54,667 nt of DNA. Origin: Desulfobacteraceae bacterium (GTDB lineage: Bacteria; Desulfobacterota; Desulfobacteria; Desulfobacterales; Desulfosalsimonadaceae). Of the stretch, positions 8,400 to 17,272 are shown piece after piece. Location of the stretch: contig JAABUA010000017.1 in the NCBI GenBank assembly GCA_011389515.1, forward strand, positions 1-54,667, read 5' to 3'. Within the stretch, counting starts at the first letter, position 1. Each line of letters starts with the position of its first letter. Under the pieces are notes generated by a model. That model did not search any database. It worked only from the letters and a program-made list of their open reading frames with translations, and was not told the origin of the DNA. A program made the translations under genes and the position numbers.

Positions 8400-10508
8400 T
8401 CACCGGCCGATCCATCCGTCCACTTCCACCGCCCGTATACCGGTTTCGGCAAGATACGCTGCCACCTGCTCCGGAAGCGGAATCATGGAAACAAACAGCA
8501 TCGGGATGTGGTTTTCCCCGCGTGGCGCCGTTTCCACATTTGCTGCGTCATCCGTATTGTCGCCCGCCGCGGCACGCGCTTCGGCTGTCGCCTGCCCGGC
8601 GGCATGATCGCCCATCCTGAGGATTTCCCCATGGGAAGAGATGCTTTCCTGTGCGGAAAATACCAGAAACCCGGGGATCTGAATGGAAGGATTGTAGAGC
8701 CTGGGTCTTGCAGATGTCCAGAATATGGGATCTGCCTTGAAATCAAACGGCAGCTGCCCGGACAATTGGGAAATCATTTCACCCGGGTTATCCGAACGCT
8801 TTACCTGGATGATCCTCAAGCCGGTTTTTTCGATGGATGCAATGGCGTCCCCCCCGAGATCCCCGTAATCGATCAATATGTTCTGGCCGTTGCCCAGTTG
8901 CAGCATATCGGCTTTCGCCCTGACCTGAAAACCGGCATAGGGGAAAGAAATATCGACATCGGGCTGGTAACGGTATCCCAATTCCCGCAACAGCCCTTCC
9001 ACAAAGCGTTTCGGAGAATCTGCCGGAAGGGTTTTTATTACGGGAACCCGGTAACTGCGGGAATCCATAGCGTGCGCCCAGCCGGACATATGTTTGCTTT
9101 CGATCCAGTCCTCGACGGATATCCCCGTTTCCAACAGAAAATCGCGTATGGGCCATGGAACGCGCATCTCCGGCTTTTCCATAACACTCAAACAAACTTT
9201 TTCAGGCCTGTCGGGAGGATCATAAATATACTGCCCCCGTACCGCAACAGCAATGCCATGGCGGTCTACATCCAGATGCCCCGCATACCCTTTATCGATA
9301 ATCGGGACGACCGTGGATAGGAGCGCCTGGAGACTTGCATCCCCTTCAAAGAAAATAATTTCGATATCGGGCCGAAATTGTTCGATGACACGCTGTTTTT
9401 CAACGGGCAGCCATTCTCTTCGGGTAAAAAGCAGGGTTGGCCCGTTTTTGAAAGTGATCAGCGGGGTTTCAGACAGGGCCAGTCTTACATCGGACTGGCC
9501 CTGTCTGGGAAAATAATATTCGCCGCTGTTGGCAATACCCGCATTCAGCACAGCGGCGGCCTTGATAAATACGGACGGATCCGGAAAGCCGCGAGCCCTT
9601 TCCATGCGGGGCAGCGTCAAGAAAGCCTGCGTGTCCTCCAATTCATCATTTTCAATGGTTTCGGAACGCAGGTCTGTCGTTTCACGAACCGGTTCACGGA
9701 TCTTTGCAATCGCTGCAGGGGGTTCCCCCTGGCCGACGGTTAGCTTCCCCTCCTCTGCTGCCGGGTCTTCCGGAGTGACCGGTTCTGCCGGTTCCGGCTT
9801 CGGGCCTTCCAAACCCTGATCCCTGTCTTCAACCGAAACAGTATATTGGGTCAGATCAATAATTTCTTCCTTGCTGCCAACCAGATCGGCATAAACAGGA
9901 GATTCCTTGACTTGCGGATCCGGCAGGCGAATGGTTTGCCCGGCTACGATAAAATTGATATTTTCGATCTCCGGGTTGAACTTTTTAAACAATTCCATTC
10001 CCCTGTCGTGGGACTCCGTGCCGATCGCACCGAAGCGCTGCGCAATCAGCTTTGATACCCAGTCCCCGTAGCGCACCTTGTAGGGTGTCGAATAGGTTTC
10101 CAGGATTTCAGGAAGATGGGTAATCGTGATAACAGGGAGGGTGACAATGCCCGACTCCTGCCCTTCAAAGGCTCCAGGAGACAATGCGCGCAAGGGGATC
10201 AGCACTTTCTGACCGGGATAAATCCGGTTGATATCTTCAATGCCGGGATTTAACGTTTGAAACAGTTTCAGAAACCGGGGAAAATCTTCATGGGCGATCT
10301 CGCCCCGCTGCCGCAAAAGCTTATAAACCCAGTCGTCTTTTTGAACCACGTATGGGTCGCACAATACTTCCTCGCCCCGAACAGGCTTCACCAGGTATTC
10401 TTTTTCAAAAAAAGCCGCCTCCGCAATCATGCAGAGCAAAAACAGGAGGGCAAAGCCGATTGCTGCTCCGACCCTGAATCGATGGGAAAGGCAACAACGC
10501 TTGTTCAT
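8400..10508 (-). CDS. Exported protein with two LysM-like modules and unknown C-terminal domain
   Basis: This 702-residue protein has an N-terminal signal sequence (hydrophobic core at residues 13-31). Two LysM-like modules follow: DDWVYKLLRQRG to IYPGQKVLIP (about 55-105) and GDWVSKLIAQRFG to IVAGQTIRLP (about 148-195). Both differ from standard LysM in having W after GD. A Pro/Glu-rich linker covers about residues 215-280. The last 400 residues are a large domain I do not recognise, with a hydrophobic-rich alpha/beta pattern. It probably binds the cell wall through LysM. It is the last gene of a leftward serS-thrC group, starting 6 bp after thrC ends. Confidence 0.7.
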   Translation of the reverse strand: MNKRCCLSHRFRVGAAIGFALLFLLCMIAEAAFFEKEYLVKPVRGEEVLCDPYVVQKDDWVYKLLRQRGEIAHEDFPRFLKLFQTLNPGIEDINRIYPGQKVLIPLRALSPGAFEGQESGIVTLPVITITHLPEILETYSTPYKVRYGDWVSKLIAQRFGAIGTESHDRGMELFKKFNPEIENINFIVAGQTIRLPDPQVKESPVYADLVGSKEEIIDLTQYTVSVEDRDQGLEGPKPEPAEPVTPEDPAAEEGKLTVGQGEPPAAIAKIREPVRETTDLRSETIENDELEDTQAFLTLPRMERARGFPDPSVFIKAAAVLNAGIANSGEYYFPRQGQSDVRLALSETPLITFKNGPTLLFTRREWLPVEKQRVIEQFRPDIEIIFFEGDASLQALLSTVVPIIDKGYAGHLDVDRHGIAVAVRGQYIYDPPDRPEKVCLSVMEKPEMRVPWPIRDFLLETGISVEDWIESKHMSGWAHAMDSRSYRVPVIKTLPADSPKRFVEGLLRELGYRYQPDVDISFPYAGFQVRAKADMLQLGNGQNILIDYGDLGGDAIASIEKTGLRIIQVKRSDNPGEMISQLSGQLPFDFKADPIFWTSARPRLYNPSIQIPGFLVFSAQESISSHGEILRMGDHAAGQATAEARAAAGDNTDDAANVETAPRGENHIPMLFVSMIPLPEQVAAYLAETGIRAVEVDGWIGR

Positions 10509-10514
10509 CAGAAA

Positions 10515-12017
10515 TCAAACCTTCTTTAAATCGAGTCGACTGGCAATTTCTTCGGATACTCGGTCGATAAATCGATCGAGCGATTTTCCGGCAAGGGGCC
10601 TCCCCGGTTCCGGATATTCTTCCAGATCTGCCGGCCGGACAAGCATTGGGGCATTGATCAACTCCGGTTTCGGGATGACTTCGTACTCTTCGGGAAAACG
10701 ATTTTCAAAATACATTTCCTGGAAATTGGAAAATTTCAGGGCATGGGCGGTCGAATCCAGGACCACGCTGTGGGAAGCGTCAATAAGTCCCTGCTTTACG
10801 GCAGTCACCATTCCGGCAAGGCATTCCCCGCCGTGTGTGCAGGACACATGACCGTGCCGGTTGGCAATAAGATGCCAGTCCATTATTTCCTGTTCACTGA
10901 CCTCCACCACGAAAACCATCTTATCCCCTGCAATCCTGTTGTATTGTTCTACCAGGCGGATTACCCGCGGCATGGAAACGGGGTTGCCGATCATGGCGGC
11001 CTGCGCGACGCTCGGGCGGACATGAACCGCTTCATACCGGCGCTTTTCGGGTGCTTCTTCCAGGTAATACCGGTACACGGGATTTGCATGTACGGACTGA
11101 ACGCCGATAATCAGCGGCAGTTCCTCAATAATGCCGATCTCATGAAATTTGAGAAATCCGCTCATCAATGCGGTGATATTCCCGGCATTGCCTATCGGCA
11201 CAATGATCACCCTGTTTTTCATATCATACTCGAAAAACTGCGCGACTTCATAGGAGTAGGATTCCTGGCCAAGGATACGCCATGCATTCTTTGAGTTCAA
11301 AAGCGCGACATTATAGTTTTCCGAAAGCTGCTCCACGACTTTCATGCAATCGTCAAATACGCCGGGAATTTCAAATACCATGGCGCCGCTTCCAAGCGGC
11401 TGGGAAAGCTGCTGCGGTGTTACCCGTTTATGCGGCAGAAGCACCGCGGATTTCACGCGGGGATGCAGGTAAGACGCGTAAAGGGCGGCTGCGGCCGAGG
11501 TATCTCCTGTGGATGCGCATACAGCGAGTATATCGTCTACATACTCATGCTCCAGAAGATATTTGATGTAGCTCAGGGCACTGGCCATACCCCTGTCCTT
11601 GAAAGACGCACTTGGATTCTGGCCGTCGTTTTTGAAGAAAAATTTTGCCCCGGCAAGTTCCTGGAGATACGAACTGGCCTCCACAACCGGCGTATGCCCT
11701 TCTCCGAGCCAGACGATGGAATCCATGGGCATGATCGGACCGATAAACTCATGGTACCGGTATATCCCATTCAGGGCCGGAATATTGAGCATCCTCCGGT
11801 AATCAAAAATTTTCCGCCACATGCGCCCGGAAATCTTTTTTAACCTCGCAAAATCGGGATCGTGGAGCAACAGAACACTTCTGCAATCCGGGCAGATATA
11901 CAGGAGCGTTTCAATGCCGAATTCACCCCCGCAGCCCAGGCAGCGATAAATCAGCCGCCCTTCGGGTCCGGGAACAAGGTAAGGCTGTATGTCATGTGGA
12001 AAGTCTTCAGATCTCAC
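10515..12017 (-). CDS. thrC: Threonine synthase
   Basis: The protein is 500 residues from a GTG start. It converts O-phosphohomoserine to threonine with pyridoxal phosphate. The PLP lysine is K140 in NPSASFKDRGMA. Other family marks are the phosphate-binding turn PIGNAGNITALMSG and the CASTGDTSAAAALYA loop. The N-terminus carries a four-Cys zinc ribbon (C26, C29, C42, C45), which occurs in some threonine synthases of this length. It lies 19 bp after serS and 6 bp before the LysM gene, so the three are probably transcribed together. The Shine-Dalgarno sequence is weak, consistent with coupling to serS translation. Confidence 0.93.
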   Translation of the reverse strand: MRSEDFPHDIQPYLVPGPEGRLIYRCLGCGGEFGIETLLYICPDCRSVLLLHDPDFARLKKISGRMWRKIFDYRRMLNIPALNGIYRYHEFIGPIMPMDSIVWLGEGHTPVVEASSYLQELAGAKFFFKNDGQNPSASFKDRGMASALSYIKYLLEHEYVDDILAVCASTGDTSAAAALYASYLHPRVKSAVLLPHKRVTPQQLSQPLGSGAMVFEIPGVFDDCMKVVEQLSENYNVALLNSKNAWRILGQESYSYEVAQFFEYDMKNRVIIVPIGNAGNITALMSGFLKFHEIGIIEELPLIIGVQSVHANPVYRYYLEEAPEKRRYEAVHVRPSVAQAAMIGNPVSMPRVIRLVEQYNRIAGDKMVFVVEVSEQEIMDWHLIANRHGHVSCTHGGECLAGMVTAVKQGLIDASHSVVLDSTAHALKFSNFQEMYFENRFPEEYEVIPKPELINAPMLVRPADLEEYPEPGRPLAGKSLDRFIDRVSEEIASRLDLKKV

Positions 12018-12036
12018 GCGATATATTGTCCGGCGT

Positions 12037-13323
12037 TTATTGATTTCTTGTCATTTCGATCTTCTGCAGTCCGCCCATGTACGGCCGCAGGGCCTCGGGA
12101 ACGATAACGCTGCCGTCGGCCTGCTGGAAGTTCTCAAGGATGGCCGCGAACGTTCGACCGACCGCAAGGCCTGACCCGTTCAGGGTATGTAGGAGCTGGG
12201 TTCCTTTCTGGCCTTTCCGTTTAAACCGGATACCCGCCCGCCTGGCCTGGAAGGATTCGAAATTGCTGCATGACGAAATCTCCCTGTACCGGTTCTGGGC
12301 CGGCATCCATACCTCGATATCGTATGTTTTTGCCGAGGCGAACCCCATGTCTCCCGTACAGAGTAACACTGTCCGATAAGGCAGTTCAAGCAGTTTTAAA
12401 ACGGTTTCAGCGTTATCCAGAAGGTCTTCGAGTTCCTGGTAGGATGTTTCAGGGGTGGTGAATTTCACCAGCTCCACCTTGTTGAACTGATGCTGCCGGA
12501 TCAGACCGCGTGTATCCTTTCCGTAGGACCCCGCCTCCGATCGAAAACACGGCGTATACGCGACATAATAAAACGGCAGGTCATTTTCATCCAGGATTTC
12601 CTGCTGGTGAATGTTGGTTACCGGAACTTCCGCCGTAGGGATCATGTAATAATCACGCCCCTCCAGCTTGAAAAGATCTTCCGCAAATTTCGGGAGCTGC
12701 CCCGTATTGGTCATGGACCGGCTGTTGACGATAAACGGTGGAAGCGTCTCCGTATAACCGTGGGAGCCCACATGAAGATCAATCATGAAGCTGATCAGCG
12801 CTCTTTCCATACGCGCGCCGGCCCCGAAATACAGCGGGAATCTGGCGCCGGTGATTTTGGCCGCCCTTTCAAAATCGAGTATGCCAAGATTCTCGCCTAT
12901 CGTCCAGTGGGGCAGCACTTCAAAATCAAAGGTTTGCGGGACGCCTACCTCGCGCACCACGGGGTTGTCATTTTCATCTTGACCGAAAGGAACGGATTCA
13001 TGGGGAATATTGGGAAGGTTGATCAATATTTCCTGTATTTTTTCTTCATAACCGGCAAGCTCGATTTCAAACGCCTTGATCCTCGCAGCCACTTCGCGCA
13101 TTTCTGATATGAAAGAATCGGCATCCTCCCCCCTGGACTTCATTGCTGCAATTTCATCGGAAACCACATTGCGCCTATGCCTCAACTGTTCTATTTCATT
13201 TAGTATTTTCCGACGCTCTTGATCTATTTCTTCGAACGTATCAATGTTGGCGGTATCGCCCCGTCGATCCATTGCATCGCGTACCTGCGATATATTTTGT
13301 CTTACATACTTGATTTCGAGCAT
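12037..13323 (-). CDS. serS: Seryl-tRNA synthetase
   Basis: This 428-residue class II synthetase charges tRNA-Ser and, in selenoprotein-making cells, tRNA-Sec. Residues 1-110 form the long antiparallel coiled-coil arm that contacts the tRNA variable arm. The catalytic domain shows motif 2 ([20 protein letters not shown]) and motif 3 ([20 protein letters not shown]), plus [15 protein letters not shown]. Length and motif order are standard. The ATG is preceded by AGGTATT. It is the first gene of a leftward group with thrC and the LysM protein, divergent from the folate gene. Confidence 0.97.
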   Translation of the reverse strand: MLEIKYVRQNISQVRDAMDRRGDTANIDTFEEIDQERRKILNEIEQLRHRRNVVSDEIAAMKSRGEDADSFISEMREVAARIKAFEIELAGYEEKIQEILINLPNIPHESVPFGQDENDNPVVREVGVPQTFDFEVLPHWTIGENLGILDFERAAKITGARFPLYFGAGARMERALISFMIDLHVGSHGYTETLPPFIVNSRSMTNTGQLPKFAEDLFKLEGRDYYMIPTAEVPVTNIHQQEILDENDLPFYYVAYTPCFRSEAGSYGKDTRGLIRQHQFNKVELVKFTTPETSYQELEDLLDNAETVLKLLELPYRTVLLCTGDMGFASAKTYDIEVWMPAQNRYREISSCSNFESFQARRAGIRFKRKGQKGTQLLHTLNGSGLAVGRTFAAILENFQQADGSVIVPEALRPYMGGLQKIEMTRNQ

Positions 13324-13475
13324 ACAATACCTATATTAAGCTTCTTATGAAAAAAAAGGCCGTTGGGTGTAAACCATTGTCGATTACCACGATCCGGATA
13401 ATTCGTCAATGATTATTGAAAATTGCGGGATTTTGAGTTATGATGCCGTCGTCACGTTCACATACGGAGAATCCT

Positions 13476-14051
13476 ATGGAAGATGTCAAGGTGAAAAAGC
13501 AGAATTTGAGAAATGAAATTAAAGGAAAACTCGCGGAATTATCCGGTTCCGCTATTCAAGGCAAAGTGGAACAGGTCGAAAACCAGCTGCTCGAATTTGC
13601 CAATTTCATGGAGTCAGAGACGGCACTTTTTTACGTAAGGCCCGATTATCCGATCGATACCCGCCGGATCATCGCCCATTGCCTGAGGTTGCCCAAAACC
13701 ATCGTACTTCCTTCCTTTGACCGGGACAGGCACATAACGTTGTGGAAAATAGCCAGCCTTGAAAAAGACCTGTTAGGGGACACGTTTACGCCCAACCCGG
13801 AACGGTGCAAGCCGATTCATTTCAACGAAATTGACATCGCCATCATACCCGGAATCGCCTTTGATGAAAAAGGCGGAAGAACCGGAACCGGCAGGGGTCA
13901 TTATGACCGCATGATCCCGAAACTGCCGAATACGTCTCGAAAAGTCGCTCTTGCCTTATCCGAACAGATCGTTTCCCAGGTTCCCATGGAATCCCACGAT
14001 AAGTTCGTTGATATCATCATAACCGACCGACGAATCATTTACAAAATCTGA
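13476..14051 (+). CDS. 5-formyltetrahydrofolate cyclo-ligase
   Basis: The protein is 191 residues from the ATG at 13476, preferred because GGAGA lies just upstream; a start 12 codons earlier has none. It converts 5-formyl-THF to 5,10-methenyl-THF using ATP. The diagnostic phosphate-binding motif GGRTGTGRGHYDRM is present near residue 135, preceded by IDIAIIPGIAFDEK. N-terminal Lys/Arg and the YVRPDYPIDTRRI segment fit the family. It is followed after 9 bp by der. The three genes fthC-der-rarA are in tight succession on the plus strand. Confidence 0.93.
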   Translation: MEDVKVKKQNLRNEIKGKLAELSGSAIQGKVEQVENQLLEFANFMESETALFYVRPDYPIDTRRIIAHCLRLPKTIVLPSFDRDRHITLWKIASLEKDLLGDTFTPNPERCKPIHFNEIDIAIIPGIAFDEKGGRTGTGRGHYDRMIPKLPNTSRKVALALSEQIVSQVPMESHDKFVDIIITDRRIIYKI

Positions 14052-14060
14052 TAATTACCC

Positions 14061-15446
14061 ATGAAACCTGTCGTAGCCATTGTCGGCCGGCCAAATGCCG
14101 GAAAATCCACCCTGTTCAATCGCCTGACCCGCACGCGGGATGCCCTTGTGGACAGCATGGCGGGTGTTACCCGCGACCGGCATTACGGGTCCGCCTCTTT
14201 CAACGACGTGGACTTTACCGTTATCGATACCGGCGGGTTTTATTTTACCGATTCAGACCAGTTTGTCCAGAAAACACACGACCAGGTCCGCTATGCCATC
14301 GAAGATGCCGATGCCATCATTGCGTTGTTCGACGGAACCCAAGGCGTTTCACCCCACGACCATGACATCATGGATCTGCTCAGGGCTTCTACCAAGCCCG
14401 TCATTTTTGCCGTCAACAAAATGGACTACCTGAAAAGAGAGGAAAGCCTTGTAGACTTCTATTCCTTTGGAATCGACGAGGTATTTCCCATTTCCGCGGA
14501 ACACGGCCACGGCATATATGAACTGCTGGAACGGCTCGTAGAATCCCTTCCAAAAGCCGACCCGGAAGAAACCCAGGAAACAATCCGGCTTGCCATTATC
14601 GGCCGGCCGAATGTCGGAAAATCTTCGCTGGTCAATCGGATATTGGGCGAAGAGCGGGTAATCGTGTCGGACATCCCCGGGACGACAAGGGATGCCATCG
14701 ATACCCAGGTGGAAGTAAACGGGAGGCAATACCTTCTCATCGATACCGCGGGTATCCGCAGAAAAGCAAAGGTCACGGAAAAGCTTGAAAAATATGCCAT
14801 TGTCAAAGCCATGGACGCCATTGCCCGATGCGATATCGCACTGATAATGATCGATGCCGCAGACGGCATCGTGGAACAGGACATCAAGATCGCGGGATAT
14901 GCTTACGAAAAAGGGCGGGCCTGTATTTTTTTGCTCAACAAATGGGACCTGGTCGAAAAGAGCGACCACACCTTCAAAAAATACAAGGAAGATCTGGAAT
15001 ACCAGGCAAGCTACATGAGCTATGCCCCGTTTTTAACGATTTCGGCGCTCACCGGCAGGCGCGTGCCCAAAATTTTTGAGGCAATAGAAACCGTCTACGA
15101 ACAATTTACCCATCGCAGCGCAACCGGCCCGTTAAACCGCATTTTCAGCGAGGCAACCGAGCTGAACGAACCATCCATGTTTCGCGGCCGCCGCCTGAAA
15201 TTCTTCTATGCCACCCAGATCGCTGCAAAACCGCCGACGTTTGTCTGTTTTGTCAATTATCCGGAAGGGGTTCATTTTTCATACCAGCGATACCTGGTAA
15301 ACCGGCTGCGGGAATCGCTGGGCCTGGACAAGATCCCGATACGGCTTTTCCTTAGAAAACGCGGCAGCGACAGTGGCTCGCCGCGACGTCAAAAAAGGGG
15401 CGGGAAAAAGCAGGAAAAAAGGCAGGGGAAAAAGGGCAGAAGGTGA
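14061..15446 (+). CDS. der: Ribosome-assembly GTPase Der (EngA)
   Basis: The protein is 461 residues with two tandem GTPase domains, the hallmark of Der. The first has GRPNAGKST (residue 8 onward), GVTRDRHYG, DTGG and NKMD. The second has GRPNVGKSS, GTTRDAID, DTAGIRRK and NKWD. A KH-like C-terminal domain follows, ending in a strongly basic tail (RRQKRGGKKQEKRQGKKGRR). It helps late assembly of the 50S subunit. The stop codon lies 4 nt before the proposed rarA start, so translational coupling is likely. Confidence 0.97.
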   Translation: MKPVVAIVGRPNAGKSTLFNRLTRTRDALVDSMAGVTRDRHYGSASFNDVDFTVIDTGGFYFTDSDQFVQKTHDQVRYAIEDADAIIALFDGTQGVSPHDHDIMDLLRASTKPVIFAVNKMDYLKREESLVDFYSFGIDEVFPISAEHGHGIYELLERLVESLPKADPEETQETIRLAIIGRPNVGKSSLVNRILGEERVIVSDIPGTTRDAIDTQVEVNGRQYLLIDTAGIRRKAKVTEKLEKYAIVKAMDAIARCDIALIMIDAADGIVEQDIKIAGYAYEKGRACIFLLNKWDLVEKSDHTFKKYKEDLEYQASYMSYAPFLTISALTGRRVPKIFEAIETVYEQFTHRSATGPLNRIFSEATELNEPSMFRGRRLKFFYATQIAAKPPTFVCFVNYPEGVHFSYQRYLVNRLRESLGLDKIPIRLFLRKRGSDSGSPRRQKRGGKKQEKRQGKKGRR

Positions 15447-15450
15447 GCCA

Positions 15451-16806
15451 TTGGACCTTTTCGAATACCAGGCGGATAAAAACTCCGGCAATACAAAACC
15501 CCTTGCCGATCGAATGCGCCCCGCGCGCATCGAGGAATTCATTGGCCAGGAAGATGCCGCGGGGGAAGGCTCCCTCATTGCCAACGCTATTGAAAGCGAC
15601 CGCATTTTTTCAATGATCCTCTGGGGACCGCCGGGCAGCGGCAAAACCACCCTGGCCCGCATCCTGGCATCCAAGACCCGGTGCCATTTCATATCTTTTT
15701 CCGCCGTGCTGTCTGGCGTCAAGGATATCCGCCAGGTGATCGAAATGGCAAAACAGCAGAAAACCCTTCACCGGAAAAAAACCCTCCTTTTTGTCGATGA
15801 AATACACCGTTTCAGCAAATCCCAGCAGGACGCCTTTCTTCACCACGTGGAAAGCGGCCTGATCACCCTTGTGGGTGCCACCACGGAAAATCCTTCATTC
15901 GAAGTCATCCCCGCGCTTTTGTCCCGCTGCCGCGTTATCCCATTGAATCCCTTGTCCGCGGAACATCTTGCCGTCATTTTACGGCGTGCGTTGACTGATG
16001 GGGAGCGGGGATTGGGAAAAATGCAACTGGGGATTGCAGATGACGCGCTTTCCCATATCGTCGACGCCAGCGACGGGGATGCCCGGTCAGCGCTGAATTC
16101 CCTTGAAATTGCGGCCATGATGGCCGCCGAGCAGGGAGTCCGCGCGGAAGGCATCATTACTGCTGCCCACGTGGAAAAAGCGATCCAGAAAAAGGCGCTC
16201 CTGTACGACAAGAGCGGTGAAGAGCATTATAATCTCATATCCGCGCTTCACAAGAGCCTCCGGGGAAGCGACCCGGACGGCGCCATTTACTGGTTTACCC
16301 GCATGATGGAAGCCGGGGAGGATCCCCTTTATGTGGCGAGACGAATGGTACGATTCGCCTCGGAAGATGTGGGAAATGCCGATCCGCGGGCGATCACCGT
16401 GGCCATGGACGCCATGGCGGCATACCGGGTCATCGGCTCCCCGGAAGGGGAATTGAACCTCGCCCAGGCGGTAATATATCTGGCGACCGCCCCCAAAAGC
16501 AACCGGGTGTACGAGGCCTACAACAAGGCCAAAGCTGCCGTGCGGGAAACAGGGAGCCTTCCCGTTCCCAAGCATATCCGCAATGCCCCGACGCGTTTGA
16601 TGAAAGAAATGGATTATGGGAAGGGCTACCGGTATGCCCATGATTTTGAGGATGCGTACACACCCCAGGACTACCTGCCGGAAAAGCTGACAGGCAAAAC
16701 ATTCTACTCCCCTACGGAGCGCGGATATGAGAAAATCATCAGCCAGCGGATGGCATACTGGGAAAGCCTGAAAAAAAAGAAGGGTAGCGGCAACATCGAA
16801 GAATAG
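15451..16806 (+). CDS. rarA: Replication-associated recombination protein A (AAA+ ATPase)
   Basis: The protein is 451 residues from a TTG at 15451. An in-frame ATG at 15373 exists but would add a 26-residue Lys/Arg-rich segment coded inside the der tail. The protein proper begins with the family pattern LDLFEYQ, and AAGGTGA lies before the TTG, so I prefer the later start. Motifs: Walker A GPPGSGKTT, Walker B LLFVDEIHRF, sensor 1 ATTENPSFEV, and the C-terminal family signature AYNKAKAAVRE with PKHIRNAPTRLMKE. RarA/MgsA acts at stalled replication forks with clamp loader and SSB. Confidence 0.93.
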   Translation: MDLFEYQADKNSGNTKPLADRMRPARIEEFIGQEDAAGEGSLIANAIESDRIFSMILWGPPGSGKTTLARILASKTRCHFISFSAVLSGVKDIRQVIEMAKQQKTLHRKKTLLFVDEIHRFSKSQQDAFLHHVESGLITLVGATTENPSFEVIPALLSRCRVIPLNPLSAEHLAVILRRALTDGERGLGKMQLGIADDALSHIVDASDGDARSALNSLEIAAMMAAEQGVRAEGIITAAHVEKAIQKKALLYDKSGEEHYNLISALHKSLRGSDPDGAIYWFTRMMEAGEDPLYVARRMVRFASEDVGNADPRAITVAMDAMAAYRVIGSPEGELNLAQAVIYLATAPKSNRVYEAYNKAKAAVRETGSLPVPKHIRNAPTRLMKEMDYGKGYRYAHDFEDAYTPQDYLPEKLTGKTFYSPTERGYEKIISQRMAYWESLKKKKGSGNIEE

Positions 16807-16868
16807 AAAAAGAAAAAAAACGGGGAAAAACGGGGGGGGAAAAGAAGAAGAAGAAGAAGAAAGGAATC
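16805..16868 (+). repeat. Polypurine tract with G8 run and GAA microsatellite
   Basis: Directly after the rarA stop, about 60 nt are almost pure purine on the plus strand. They include a G8 run at 16832-16839 and about seven GAA units at 16842-16862. Such tracts can slip during replication or form triplex DNA. It borders the palindromic element that starts at 16873. Confidence 0.8.
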
Positions 16869-16872
16869 GGTT

Positions 16873-17071
16873 CAATGTCATTTGGCAGGGAGGTGCAGCC
16901 CTTGGCAACCGTGAGGCCTTGGGATATCTCTATGACTCGATGCGCCGCGGCCTGCAAACTCGCCCTGCGGGCTCAGACAATGCAGGCCGTCTTGCGCATC
17001 TTCGCCATGAGATATCACCAAGTCCTCCCGATGTTGCTTTCGGACCACACCTCCCTGCCAAATTGACATTG
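16873..17071. mobile_element. 199-bp element with long imperfect terminal inverted repeats
   Basis: The left end reads CAATGTCATTTGGCAGGGAG. The right end, read on the minus strand, is the same except for one inserted A. The match continues discontinuously inward: GTG, then a GATATCTC block on each side, then ATGCGC. In the centre CCTGCA and TGCAGG flank a smaller hairpin (GCCCTGCGGGC). It has no coding capacity, so it is probably a non-autonomous MITE-like element or a structured RNA unit. It fills most of the 466-bp spacer between rarA and the next gene. No second copy is seen in the window. Confidence 0.7.
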
Positions 17072-17272
17072 GTCCATATTACTATAACCCATCTCAACCT
17101 TCGGGTTTCGGTTTGCGATCGCGGCGGCGTAATTTTTGCGTTCTTGTTTAGACACGATGAATATTCCCACAGGATATACACCCGATCCAAACACGGTTTT
17201 ATCGGTGTCGAATGGCCAATGCCTGTTATGCGGTGGCTCGGGGGAAAATTTCAGTCAGCGAGACGATATATA

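Noticed and set aside
12490..13107. 205-residue open frame opposite serS
   Set aside because: It is antisense to a clear seryl-tRNA synthetase and has no ribosome-binding site or motif.
16919..17272. N-terminal extension of the acyl-CoA dehydrogenase-like gene
   Set aside because: It would be encoded inside the palindromic element and has no similarity to the family.
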